Assembly (NCBI GenBank): GCA_021161105.1
Contig: JAGHBG010000126.1
Location: 1 to 9,754, forward strand
Direction: 5' to 3'
Length of the DNA stretch: 9,754 nucleotides
Source: Thermotogaceae bacterium
GTDB lineage: Bacteria > Thermotogota > Thermotogae > Thermotogales > Thermotogaceae
The notes below the pieces were generated by a model. The model saw only the letters and a list, made by a program, of their open reading frames with translations. It did not search any database and was not told where the DNA came from. Position 1 is the stretch's first letter. Each line of letters starts with the position of its first letter. Positions 1 through 6,553 of this stretch are shown in pieces. A program made the translations under genes and the position numbers.

Positions 1-21
1 ATAGAATCTTTAGAGCTGCGT

Positions 22-1152
22 ATGAAAAGAATGATTTCTTTTCTTCCAAAAAGACTTCGCCCCTATTTCAACGAATTAAAATCTCGTTTTACAGACAGGG
101 GAATACTTCTTGTGGGTCCTCGTGGAGGTGGAAAGACGACATTTCTCCTAACAATGGCAAAGGAGAGAAACTTTTTCTACATTTCAGCTGATGATCCAAT
201 CATCTTCACTGTTCCATTCCAGAAGCTGGCTCAGTACATACTTATTAATTACAATGGGCTTATCATTGATGAAGTACATTATTTGAAAGACTGGTCTTTA
301 CATGTAAAAAATTTCTATGATTCATTTCCGGATAAAACCATCTGGCTGAGCGATAGCAGCTCAGTAGTGCTTAGAAAAGGCATAGCGGATTTATCAAGAA
401 GATTTGTTGTGCATAAACTTCCGCTGATGTCTTTAAGAGAATACATCTACTTTGAAACAGCGATAGAGCTACCAAAAATCTACAATCCATTTGATAAAAA
501 ATCTACGGAGATTGCAGCAGAAATTTTAAAGCAGGTGGATATTTTAAAGTACTTCAGAAACTACAAAGAACATGGAACAAGGCCATTTTACCAGGAGGGG
601 AATTTCAAAGAACGAATGAAAAATGTAATAGAAAAAAGCATATACGCAGACATAGCTTATTTTGTGGGTCAGATCAGTGACAATCACCTTGGTGTAATGA
701 AGGCTATAATAAGCTATCTGGCTTTTTCAAAAATCCCAACTGTAAATATCGAATCGCTATGCAGAGATTGGAGGCTTGGTAAAGAAAAGCTTTACCAGTT
801 GCTTCAGGCTATGGAAGATATAGAGCTCATAAATATAGTTCAAAAAACAAAAATCAAGAAACCATACTCAAAAGGTGCAAAAATCTTCTTTGCTGATCCG
901 GTTATTTACAGTGTTCTTGAAGGAGAAACAGGCAACTTCCGTGAAGCATTCGTTGTTTTTGCGCTTAAGAGTAAAGGCGAAGTACTCGCAGAGAAGGATG
1001 AAACAAAAGGAGACCTGGTCTTTAAAAACATTCGATTAGAAGTTGGAGGGCCAAATAAAAAACCAAAACAGGCCGACTTTGTAATAAGAGACGATATCGA
1101 CCTTCCAGTTAGAAACGCAATTCCAATGTGGATACTCGGGATGGGGTGGTAA
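22..1152 (+). CDS. AAA+ ATPase, AAA_14 / DUF4143 family
   Basis: Predicted P-loop ATPase of the large bacterial/archaeal group with an N-terminal AAA_14 domain and a C-terminal DUF4143-like domain; the cellular role of this family is not established. Visible motifs are Walker A GPRGGGKTT (residues 32-40), Walker B LIIDEVHYL (80-88) and the sensor-1-like SDSSS followed by DLSRR (about 110-127), a family hallmark. A helix-turn-helix-like stretch lies near 245-270. The C-terminal part carries LEVGG (339-343) and ADFVI (351-355), and the protein ends in a short hydrophobic tail, as expected of a full-length member. The length of 376 residues is somewhat below the usual 380-450. The start is uncertain: no good ribosome site precedes the ATG at 22, the next ATG is at 31, and the frame is open to the window edge, so the true start may lie upstream. 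It converges on the V-ATPase operon and shows no functional link to it. Confidence 0.85.
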   Translation: MKRMISFLPKRLRPYFNELKSRFTDRGILLVGPRGGGKTTFLLTMAKERNFFYISADDPIIFTVPFQKLAQYILINYNGLIIDEVHYLKDWSLHVKNFYDSFPDKTIWLSDSSSVVLRKGIADLSRRFVVHKLPLMSLREYIYFETAIELPKIYNPFDKKSTEIAAEILKQVDILKYFRNYKEHGTRPFYQEGNFKERMKNVIEKSIYADIAYFVGQISDNHLGVMKAIISYLAFSKIPTVNIESLCRDWRLGKEKLYQLLQAMEDIELINIVQKTKIKKPYSKGAKIFFADPVIYSVLEGETGNFREAFVVFALKSKGEVLAEKDETKGDLVFKNIRLEVGGPNKKPKQADFVIRDDIDLPVRNAIPMWILGMGW

Positions 1153-1231
1153 AGAATCGCAAGCGTAAGCTCTCTGATTGTACATAAGCTTTCAAATCCT
1201 TTACTTCTTTTTCTCTGTCCCAGAATTTCAA
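1151..1231 (-). pseudogene. 5' remnant of an archaeal-type ATPase gene (PF01637-like)
   Basis: On the minus strand a TTG at 1231-1229 follows a good ribosome site (GGCGGTGA, 1243-1236, 4 bases upstream). It opens a frame reading M-KFWDREKEVKDLKAYV, then QSESLRLRFF. This is the typical opening of archaeal-type ATPases (PF01637), where an F-x-(D/N)-REKE-x-x-x-L segment precedes a short hydrophobic strand and the P-loop. Here the P-loop never follows. From about 1151 the frame runs into the antisense of the intact plus-strand ATPase gene and stops with TAA at 1111-1109, giving about 40 codons in all. The intact-looking start and ribosome site with an abrupt loss of similarity suggest a truncated gene. 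Family recognition is from memory of the motif, not a search. Confidence 0.5.
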
Positions 1232-1307
1232 CTTTTCACCGCCTGTACTTCTCCTTTGAAGAAGTTTCAGCGGATGGTATCAGAGGAAAGCAAAGCCCCA
1301 TTTCAAA

Positions 1308-1505
1308 ATGAATTTTATCACCTGTCAGATTTTTGGGGAGCAACTCATAGAGCTTGATTTCACTGATACTTATTTATGGAAAGTGTTCTCGGATTTCGGA
1401 AGATGTATTTTACCTGCAGGATGTGAGGACTTCAGAATACTCTGTGAAAGCATAAAGAAAACAATGAAAAAAGAGGGAAACCTGTATTCTACTTGCTCGT
1501 TTTGA
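1308..1505 (+). CDS. Doubtful small ORF, cysteine-containing, unrecognised
   Basis: A 65-codon frame that I do not recognise. It has five cysteines (residues 6, 33, 39, 46, 63), no hydrophobic segment long enough for a membrane helix, and no known motif. No ribosome site precedes the ATG at 1308; the frame stays open upstream to a TGA at 1257-1259 without another ATG. Cysteine and phenylalanine content is unlike the neighbouring Lys/Glu-rich proteins, which argues against a real gene of this genome. It could be a chance frame, or a fragment of a lost gene in the same decayed stretch as the ATPase remnant. Confidence 0.2.
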   Translation: MNFITCQIFGEQLIELDFTDTYLWKVFSDFGRCILPAGCEDFRILCESIKKTMKKEGNLYSTCSF

Positions 1506-1512
1506 TGTGGGT

Positions 1513-1533
1513 AAAAGCCGACTATTGCCGGCC
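1513..1533 (-). terminator. Rho-independent terminator of the V-ATPase operon
   Basis: On the minus strand, two bases after the D-subunit TAG, GCCGGC-AATA-GTCGGC forms a 6-bp stem with one G-U pair and a four-base loop (positions 1532-1517). It is followed directly by TTTT (1516-1513). The stem is GC-rich against an AT-rich background, which supports function, but the stem and U-run are both short. On the plus strand no T-run follows, so it would not terminate the converging gene. Confidence 0.55.
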
Positions 1534-1534
1534 A

Positions 1535-2149
1535 CTATGATGCTTTTCTGTCTTTTACTTTTTTCGTCCTTATGAATTCTTCCCTTTCTGCTTCTTCTAA
1601 TACATCCTGGATGTACTTTATCTGCTGGGTTAGCTGGGGAATAACGATATTCTCAAGGGCGTTGACTCTTTTTCTTGTTTTTTTAGTTTCAAAGGCAAGC
1701 CTGTAAATCGTGTTTTCTATCCATGCTGCCTCTGCAACAAGCTTCAGAACTTCCACAAAAGCAAGGTAAGCTTTATCAAGAGCTGTGTTAGATCTGTATA
1801 TGCCGTAGGGGATGTCCTTTCTGTCAAACTTCATTTTAACTTCTGGAACTTCCACTCCCATCACACTTTTCATCCTAACTTCAAGGTCTTTGTATTCCGG
1901 TATAGCACGGCTTATCTCGTCCATATATTCCATACCAAGGTCTAAATTGGCAAATTGAAGAGCTTTATACGCCCTCTCAAAAACTTCCAATATTTCATCC
2001 TGAAGCTTTTGTGCCTTTTCTATCAGAGATGTTATCTCTCTTAAAAGAACATTTCTCTTTTTCTCAAGCAATGCATGACCGCTTTTAGAGAGTTTTAGCA
2101 TATCTTTAAGTTTCAACAGGTTTCCCTTTGTTGGAACCGCTTCTTTCAT
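1535..2149 (-). CDS. atpD: V/A-type ATPase subunit D (central rotor shaft)
   Basis: Subunit D forms the long antiparallel coiled coil of the central shaft that turns inside the A3B3 head and passes torque to F, C and the c ring. The 204-residue length matches the family (about 200-220). Both family signatures are visible. The N-terminal helix has PTKGNLLKLKDML (6-18), the LSKSGHALLEKKR pattern and LLREI. The C-terminal helix has TKKTRKRVNALENIVIPQL (155-173), then a charged end. The middle (about 75-125) is the short globular part at the bottom of the shaft. The ATG is one base after the B stop, with AGAAGGTGA in the end of B as ribosome site, so it is probably translated in step with B. It is the last gene of the operon, as in most A/V-ATPase clusters, and is followed at once by a hairpin terminator. 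Confidence 0.96.
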   Translation of the reverse strand: MKEAVPTKGNLLKLKDMLKLSKSGHALLEKKRNVLLREITSLIEKAQKLQDEILEVFERAYKALQFANLDLGMEYMDEISRAIPEYKDLEVRMKSVMGVEVPEVKMKFDRKDIPYGIYRSNTALDKAYLAFVEVLKLVAEAAWIENTIYRLAFETKKTRKRVNALENIVIPQLTQQIKYIQDVLEEAEREEFIRTKKVKDRKAS

Positions 2150-2150
2150 T

Positions 2151-3521
2151 TCACTTCACCTTCTTGAGGTACTTATCTATCTGCTCTTTGCTTACCCTCG
2201 TAAGCTCTTCCTCTGGCAAGTACGAGAGCATCTTCCATGCAAGATCAAGGGTTTGTTCAATGGATCTATCTTCTGAAAAGTCCTGCTTTATAAATTCTCT
2301 TTCAAAAGATTCACCAAATCTCAGGTATGCTTTATCAACATCTGTAAGCTCCTCTTCACCTATTATCGAGGCAAGGGATCTAACCTCCTGAACTCTGCTA
2401 TAGGCTGCAAATAGCTGACTTGCTACATTTGGATGATCTTCTCTTGTGTATCCTTCACCAATGCCGTCCTTCATGAGCCTTGACAAAGAAGAAAGAACAT
2501 TTATGGGTGGGTAAATCCCTCTCATGTGAAGATCCCTTGAAAGAACTATTTGACCTTCCGTTATATACCCTGTGAGGTCTGGAATAGGATGGGTTATATC
2601 ATCATTGGGCATGGTAAGGATCGGAAGCTGTGTTAAAGAGCCCTCCTTGCCTTCGATTATTCCAGCTCTTTCGTATATGGTGGCAAGGTCACTGTACATG
2701 TATCCGGGGTAGCCCTTTCTTGATGGAATTTCACCTCTGTAGTTTGAAAGTTCCCTTAAAGCTTCACAATAATTTGTTATATCACTCATGATAACAAGAA
2801 CATGATATCCAAGATCGAAGGCAAAGTATTCGGCAACGGTTAGGGCAACTCTTGGTGTGGCTATCCTTTCAACAACAGGGTCGGATGCAAGGTTCAAGAA
2901 GGAAATGATATTTTTTGACGCACCAGTTCCTTCAAATGAGGAAAGGATGAAGCGAACATCAGAATTCTTAAGCCCGATTGCTGCAAAAACTACCACGAAT
3001 TCTCCCTCTTTTATTGTTGATTGCCTTGCTATCTGAACCGCCAGTTCGTTGTGAGGAAGACCGTTTCCAGAAAAGATAGGAAGCTTCTGCCCTCTAATTA
3101 GCGTAAACAAAGCATCTATCGTTGAAATACCTGTCTGTATGAAATTTCTTGGATACACCCTTGAATAAGGATTTATTGGAAGGCCGTTTATATCCCTTTT
3201 CTCAGAGGATACAACCTCTCCAAGCCCATCCCTTGGTCTTCCAAGCCCATCAAATACCCTTCCAAGCATGTCTGGAGACAGTTTTACTTCAAGAGGTTTT
3301 CCCGTGAACCTCACCTTTGTATTTGGCAGGGAAAGCTGAGCTGTCCCTTCAAAAATCTGGATTATCACCAAATCTTTATCGATCGTTATAACCTTTCCCA
3401 ACCTTTTCTTTCCGTTTGCTTCTATCTCAACAAGCTCATCATAAGCCGCACCTTTCACTCCCTCAAGGACTATCAAAGGGCCAAAAGCTTTCTTCACGCC
3501 AGTGTATTCTTTTACAGCCAT
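2151..3521 (-). CDS. atpB: V/A-type ATPase subunit B (non-catalytic nucleotide-binding)
   Basis: Subunit B alternates with A in the A3B3 hexamer, and catalytic sites lie at the A-B interfaces. At 456 residues it has the usual length (about 455-470). The P-loop is degenerate, as the family requires: FSGNGLPHNELA (150-161) lacks the GKT of A, so B binds but does not hydrolyse nucleotide. Other family marks are an N-terminal beta barrel (about 1-75), MLGRVFDGLGRP (85-96), VLVIMSDITNYCEALRE (241-257), GYPGYMYSDLATIYERAG (270-287), and SLSRLMKDGIGEG (345-357). Arg348 in the last of these is the probable arginine finger reaching into the A site. Translation starts at ATG 3521 after GGGAGTGAT at the end of A, leaving a 5-base gap, the longest in the operon. 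Nothing suggests decay. Confidence 0.97.
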   Translation of the reverse strand: MAVKEYTGVKKAFGPLIVLEGVKGAAYDELVEIEANGKKRLGKVITIDKDLVIIQIFEGTAQLSLPNTKVRFTGKPLEVKLSPDMLGRVFDGLGRPRDGLGEVVSSEKRDINGLPINPYSRVYPRNFIQTGISTIDALFTLIRGQKLPIFSGNGLPHNELAVQIARQSTIKEGEFVVVFAAIGLKNSDVRFILSSFEGTGASKNIISFLNLASDPVVERIATPRVALTVAEYFAFDLGYHVLVIMSDITNYCEALRELSNYRGEIPSRKGYPGYMYSDLATIYERAGIIEGKEGSLTQLPILTMPNDDITHPIPDLTGYITEGQIVLSRDLHMRGIYPPINVLSSLSRLMKDGIGEGYTREDHPNVASQLFAAYSRVQEVRSLASIIGEEELTDVDKAYLRFGESFEREFIKQDFSEDRSIEQTLDLAWKMLSYLPEEELTRVSKEQIDKYLKKVK

Positions 3522-3526
3522 TCAAA

Positions 3527-5272
3527 TCACTCCCTGTATTTCTCTTCAACTGATTTGAAATGATCCTGTACAAGCCTGTAAACTTCCATTATATCCTCTT
3601 CAGTTTTTGCCTCTTCCTTCATCCTCATTATTTTAGAAACTATATCCTCCTTAAGGATCACACTCATTGCAACTTTCTTTTCTACGAATTCTTTCGCCTT
3701 TTCGTAAAAATCCATAACCGTTTTTAACATCAAAAATTGCTTTTTCAGCGGGCAATAAGAATCAACTGCGCTGTATGCGTTTTGCTGGAGTATTCCAACC
3801 TTTATCATTTTTGCTATTCTAACAACAAGTTTTTGAGAATCCGGAAGAACATCCTCTCCCATTATGTTTATTATCGATTGAAGTTTTCCATCTTCCTCCA
3901 ATATACTCATCGCTTTATCTCTGTACTCCGGGAATTTTTCATCGACATTTTCGCCGTACCACGCTCTTAAGTCCTGAATGAATCCGGAGTAGCTTGTATT
4001 CCAGTTTATAGCCGGGTAATGTCTCGAATATGCAAGCTCTCTATCAAGTGCCCAGAAGCACCTTACGAATCTTTTAGTATGGGTTGTAACTGGTTCTGAG
4101 AAATCTCCGCCGGGAGGCGACACCGCTCCGATAACCGTTACAGAACCTCTCTTGCCAGAAAGAGTTTCTGCATAGCCAGCTCTTTCGTAAAATTGTGCGA
4201 TTCTTGAAGCAAGGTATGCGGGATAGCCTTCTTCGGCCGGTATCTCTTCAAGCCTTCCAGAAAGTTCCCTTAAAGCTTCCGCCCATCTCGATGTGGAATC
4301 TGCCATAATAGCTACATTATACCCCATGTCTCTGAAATATTCCGCTATCGTGATTCCTGTATAGATGCTTGCTTCCCTTGCAGAAACAGGCATGTTTGAA
4401 GTGTTGGCTATGAGGATGGTTCTTTCCATCAGGGGCTTGCCCGTTCTCGGGTCTTGAAGTTTGGGAAATTCTGTCAAAACCTCTGTCATCTCATTTCCAC
4501 GCTCTCCGCAACCTATGTACACTATGATATCAGCATCTGCCCACTTTGCCAGCTGATGTTGAAGCATCGTCTTTCCAGTTCCAAAGCCGCCGGGTATCGC
4601 AGCGGTTCCTCCCTTCGCTATCGGAAAGAAAGTATCTATAACTCTCTGGCCTGTTATCAATGGCACCGACTCAGGCAATCTTTTTTTAACTGGTCTGGGA
4701 ATTCTAACCGGCCATGTTTGATACATCCCGAGTTTTGTTCCATCTTCAAGGATGTATACATAATCCTTTACTGTAAGCTCGCTTTTATCGATCCTTTCGA
4801 CTATCTTTTTATTATTTACACCGCAGGGAACCATGAGTTTGTGTACTATAGCACCTTCTTTTACCTGTGCGTAAATCTGCCCTTCATTTACAGTATCACC
4901 GGCTTCTAAAAGAAACTCCACCTTCCACCTTTTATGGGTGTTAAGAGGGAAGGTTTCTATACCTTTTTGTATGAAAGGGCCACCAGAGAGTTTCTCTACA
5001 AACTTAAGAGGCCTTTGTATACCATCATATATGCTACCTATCATCCCAGGCCCAAGAACGACTGAAAGCAAATTTCCAGTTCCTTCTACAGGTTCTCCAA
5101 CCTTCATTCCAGAGGTTTCTTCATAAACCTGTATCGTTGCAAAGTCATCATCAAGCCCTATAACCTCTCCTATAAGCTTAAGGTTTCCCACTCTCACCAT
5201 CTCGTTTATTACGAAATTCCCACCTTCGGCAACAACGACGGGACCATTTATCTTAACTACCTTTGCTTCCAT
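3527..5272 (-). CDS. atpA: V/A-type ATPase catalytic subunit A
   Basis: Catalytic subunit where ATP is hydrolysed or made. At 581 residues it fits the family (about 575-600). An N-terminal beta barrel (1-75) is followed by the non-homologous 'bulge' insert that separates A from F-type beta (about 110-190). The P-loop is GGFGTGKT (228-235, Lys234 and Thr235 binding phosphate), then comes GERGNE (256-261) with Glu257 as the likely catalytic carboxylate. ADSTSRWAEALRE (324-336), EEGYPAYLASRIAQFYERAG (347-366) and SPPGGDFSEPVT (385-396) are further signatures. No intein interrupts the P-loop, although this is a known intein site in archaeal relatives. The ATG overlaps the E stop by one base (TAATG), and only a weak GGTGAG site precedes it, so coupling to E translation is likely. 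Confidence 0.98.
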   Translation of the reverse strand: MEAKVVKINGPVVVAEGGNFVINEMVRVGNLKLIGEVIGLDDDFATIQVYEETSGMKVGEPVEGTGNLLSVVLGPGMIGSIYDGIQRPLKFVEKLSGGPFIQKGIETFPLNTHKRWKVEFLLEAGDTVNEGQIYAQVKEGAIVHKLMVPCGVNNKKIVERIDKSELTVKDYVYILEDGTKLGMYQTWPVRIPRPVKKRLPESVPLITGQRVIDTFFPIAKGGTAAIPGGFGTGKTMLQHQLAKWADADIIVYIGCGERGNEMTEVLTEFPKLQDPRTGKPLMERTILIANTSNMPVSAREASIYTGITIAEYFRDMGYNVAIMADSTSRWAEALRELSGRLEEIPAEEGYPAYLASRIAQFYERAGYAETLSGKRGSVTVIGAVSPPGGDFSEPVTTHTKRFVRCFWALDRELAYSRHYPAINWNTSYSGFIQDLRAWYGENVDEKFPEYRDKAMSILEEDGKLQSIINIMGEDVLPDSQKLVVRIAKMIKVGILQQNAYSAVDSYCPLKKQFLMLKTVMDFYEKAKEFVEKKVAMSVILKEDIVSKIMRMKEEAKTEEDIMEVYRLVQDHFKSVEEKYRE

Positions 5273-5835
5273 TAGAGCTCACCAGCCTTCCTTTCCACTA
5301 TCTCATTTATCATCTGTGATACCTTATCGATAAACATATCAAGATCAGCAACGACTCTAACATTAGACTCTTTTCCCACGAGTATTATTCCGCCTTCTAT
5401 ATCTTCTGTTTTTACTTCTCCATTGTAAAAGCTTTTTACTGCGTCAACATCCTCTTTTCTGCAGACAAGATAAAACTCCTCATCCATTTCTTCCACCGCA
5501 TCTTTGAACAACCTTTCTAAATACCTCCTTTTAAAATCAGAATCAGCGCTTTTAAGTGAACCTTTAATAGCATCAACAAGCATCCTGTAAAGTTCTGACT
5601 TTAAGGCGTTCTTTTCTCTCATATATATAGCTGTTAATGTGTTTTCAAGGAGTTTTTTAATTTGTTCTCTTTCTTTTTGGAACCTTTCATTGAGATCTTT
5701 CAACTTCTTTTCATACTCCGCTTTGAGATCTTTCAACTTTTTTTGATGCTCCGAGCCAAAAATTATCTTTAAATCCTCAATCTCTTTATTCTTTCTCTCT
5801 TCAATTATCTCCAAAAGAGCCTCAAGTTTGCTCAT
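5272..5835 (-). CDS. atpE: V/A-type ATPase subunit E (peripheral stalk)
   Basis: Subunit E pairs with H/G to make the peripheral stalks that keep A3B3 from turning with the rotor. At 187 residues it is of normal length. The N-terminal ~75 residues are a highly charged helix; the rest is the globular head that contacts the top of A3B3. The head has the family's IEGGIILVGKESNVRVVADL stretch (146-165) and a preceding strand-helix unit (FYLVCRKEDVDAV, 121-133). Within the helix, KKLKDL occurs twice, 11 residues apart (32-37 and 43-48), fitting the 11-residue periodicity of the right-handed E-G stalk coil. The ATG lies within the end of F (14-base overlap) behind a GGGGTGA ribosome site. Its gene follows F here, whereas E usually precedes C and F in Thermus and Enterococcus. 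Confidence 0.95.
   Translation of the reverse strand: MSKLEALLEIIEERKNKEIEDLKIIFGSEHQKKLKDLKAEYEKKLKDLNERFQKEREQIKKLLENTLTAIYMREKNALKSELYRMLVDAIKGSLKSADSDFKRRYLERLFKDAVEEMDEEFYLVCRKEDVDAVKSFYNGEVKTEDIEGGIILVGKESNVRVVADLDMFIDKVSQMINEIVERKAGEL
5690..5739 (-). repeat. 33-base-offset direct repeat inside the E-subunit gene
   Basis: A 17-base identical sequence occurs at 5690-5706 and again at 5723-5739, an offset of exactly 33 bases or 11 codons. It encodes the doubled KKLKDL segment of the E-subunit stalk helix. The in-frame spacing equals one hendecad turn, so it may be a tandem duplication of a coiled-coil unit, or convergence under codon and heptad/hendecad bias. Confidence 0.6.
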
Positions 5836-6142
5836 TTATCTTCACCCCGATAGCTTCTTCAAGATATTTGGTTATGAATCTCTTATCCCCCCTCCATCCA
5901 TGCCGGTCAGGAATTATGAATAGCAGTGGAAGGCCTTTTCTTAACTTGATTTCTTGAACTTTTTCAGGTATCTTCTCCGCAATTTTTTGAGTGATCAGAA
6001 GTATCCCTATACTTTTATCCTTTAGAGCTTCGTTTAAAGCTTTTAATATCTCTTCCCTTTCATGCACGACAACACCCTTTATCCCGGCGAGTCTTAAACC
6101 TATCTGGGTATCTATGTTATCGCTTATAAGGAAGTACCTCAT
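5822..6142 (-). CDS. atpF: V/A-type ATPase subunit F (central stalk)
   Basis: Subunit F is the small Rossmann-like protein that binds the D shaft and modulates rotation. The 106-residue length is typical (100-115). It begins with a strand and an acidic loop (RYFLISDNIDTQIGLRLAG, 2-20) followed by GVVVHEREEILKAL, which matches the family's hydrophobic strand plus E-E-x-x-x-x-L helix. It then has the SIGILLITQKIAEKI strand-helix unit and the PLLFIIPDRHG strand near 72-82, and ends in a helix that would wrap against D. The ATG follows the c-subunit TAA with no base between. The ribosome site GGGAGGGT is inside the last codons of the c gene, which should tie F synthesis to c synthesis. Confidence 0.94.
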   Translation of the reverse strand: MRYFLISDNIDTQIGLRLAGIKGVVVHEREEILKALNEALKDKSIGILLITQKIAEKIPEKVQEIKLRKGLPLLFIIPDRHGWRGDKRFITKYLEEAIGVKINEQT

Positions 6143-6553
6143 TTAAACCCTCCCAAATATCATTATGGAGATTATAAGACCGTATATCGCTATCCCTTCC
6201 GCAAGTCCAACAAATATAAGGGATCTTCCGAGCATCCTTGGGTTTTCGCTTATCGCACCTATGGCTGCAGAACCTGTGAATGCAACCGCTATACCAGCAC
6301 CAAGAGATGCAAGACCTGTAGAAAGCGCGACTCCTATCATAGCGCTTCCATTAACCTGCTGCGATTGGGATGTTGTCTCAGCAAAAAGTGACGCTGGTGT
6401 GAATATCATTCCTGAGAAAAGAAGCACAGCGGAAAATGTTAAAAAATACTTAAATATTGCTGTAGCTCTTTTGCTCTGAGAGTTCCAGTGATATATGCCT
6501 CCCGCTATGGTAAGTGCTACTGCCGAGATTGCCAAAAAAAGCCCGAACATCAT
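6143..6553 (-). CDS. atpK: V/A-type ATPase subunit K / c (membrane rotor ring)
   Basis: This is the proteolipid of the ion-carrying rotor ring in the membrane. The 136-residue product has four hydrophobic stretches. Two are N-terminal (about 2-21 and 36-58, the second ending SLFAE, possibly a signal cleavage site). The core hairpin follows (about 70-100 and 109-133) with the polar loop SENPRMLGR between. Glu119 in GLAEGIAIYGL is the ion-binding carboxylate. The ligand position that is Gln in sodium-binding rings and in Thermus is Val90 here, and Glu119 is followed by Gly, which favours protons. A single hairpin with an N-terminal extension is the form I associate with clostridial-type A/V-ATPases; Enterococcus has a four-helix double hairpin instead. 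Two ATG codons are adjacent (6553 and 6550). The second has the better spacing, 7 bases, from AGGAGG, so the protein may start at Met2. Confidence 0.93.
   Translation of the reverse strand: MMFGLFLAISAVALTIAGGIYHWNSQSKRATAIFKYFLTFSAVLLFSGMIFTPASLFAETTSQSQQVNGSAMIGVALSTGLASLGAGIAVAFTGSAAIGAISENPRMLGRSLIFVGLAEGIAIYGLIISIMIFGRV

Larger units (their letters stand above)
1153..1534. other. Intergenic stretch with decayed gene material
   Basis: These 382 bases separate the convergent ATPase gene and V-ATPase operon. The left part (about 1154-1231, minus strand) reads as the beginning of another ATPase gene. The middle and right part holds a 65-codon plus-strand frame with no ribosome site. The right end (1513-1533) is the operon terminator. 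I see no convincing terminator for the plus-strand ATPase gene: the only inverted repeat nearby, AAGCT/AGCTT around 1167-1191, has 5 bp and a long loop. No promoter, RNA gene or repeat family is evident. The mixture looks like an old rearrangement junction. Confidence 0.5.

Noticed and set aside
1160..1192. Inverted repeat AAGCT...AGCTT as terminator for the plus-strand ATPase
   Set aside because: The stem has only 5 bp with a loop of about 15 bases and no T-run; too weak to call.
2128..2391. 87-codon plus-strand frame
   Set aside because: It is antisense to the 3' end of the B gene, which has strong family evidence. No ribosome site.
3040..3080. Missing Walker A lysine in subunit B as a defect
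   Set aside because: A degenerate P-loop is normal for the non-catalytic B subunit and is not a mutation.
3737..3970. 77-codon plus-strand frame
   Set aside because: It is antisense to the C-terminal part of A, with no recognisable motif or ribosome site.
4560..4600. Intein or insertion in the A-subunit P-loop
   Set aside because: The P-loop region reads continuously as GGFGTGKT with normal flanks; no insertion is present.
4454..4909. 151-codon plus-strand open frame
   Set aside because: It lies entirely antisense to the A subunit, has no ribosome site, and has low-complexity His/Tyr/Ser-rich content typical of a shadow frame.
6165..6479. 104-codon plus-strand frame rich in Ala/Pro
   Set aside because: It is antisense to the c-subunit gene and composed as expected from the reverse of Gly/Ala-rich codons.
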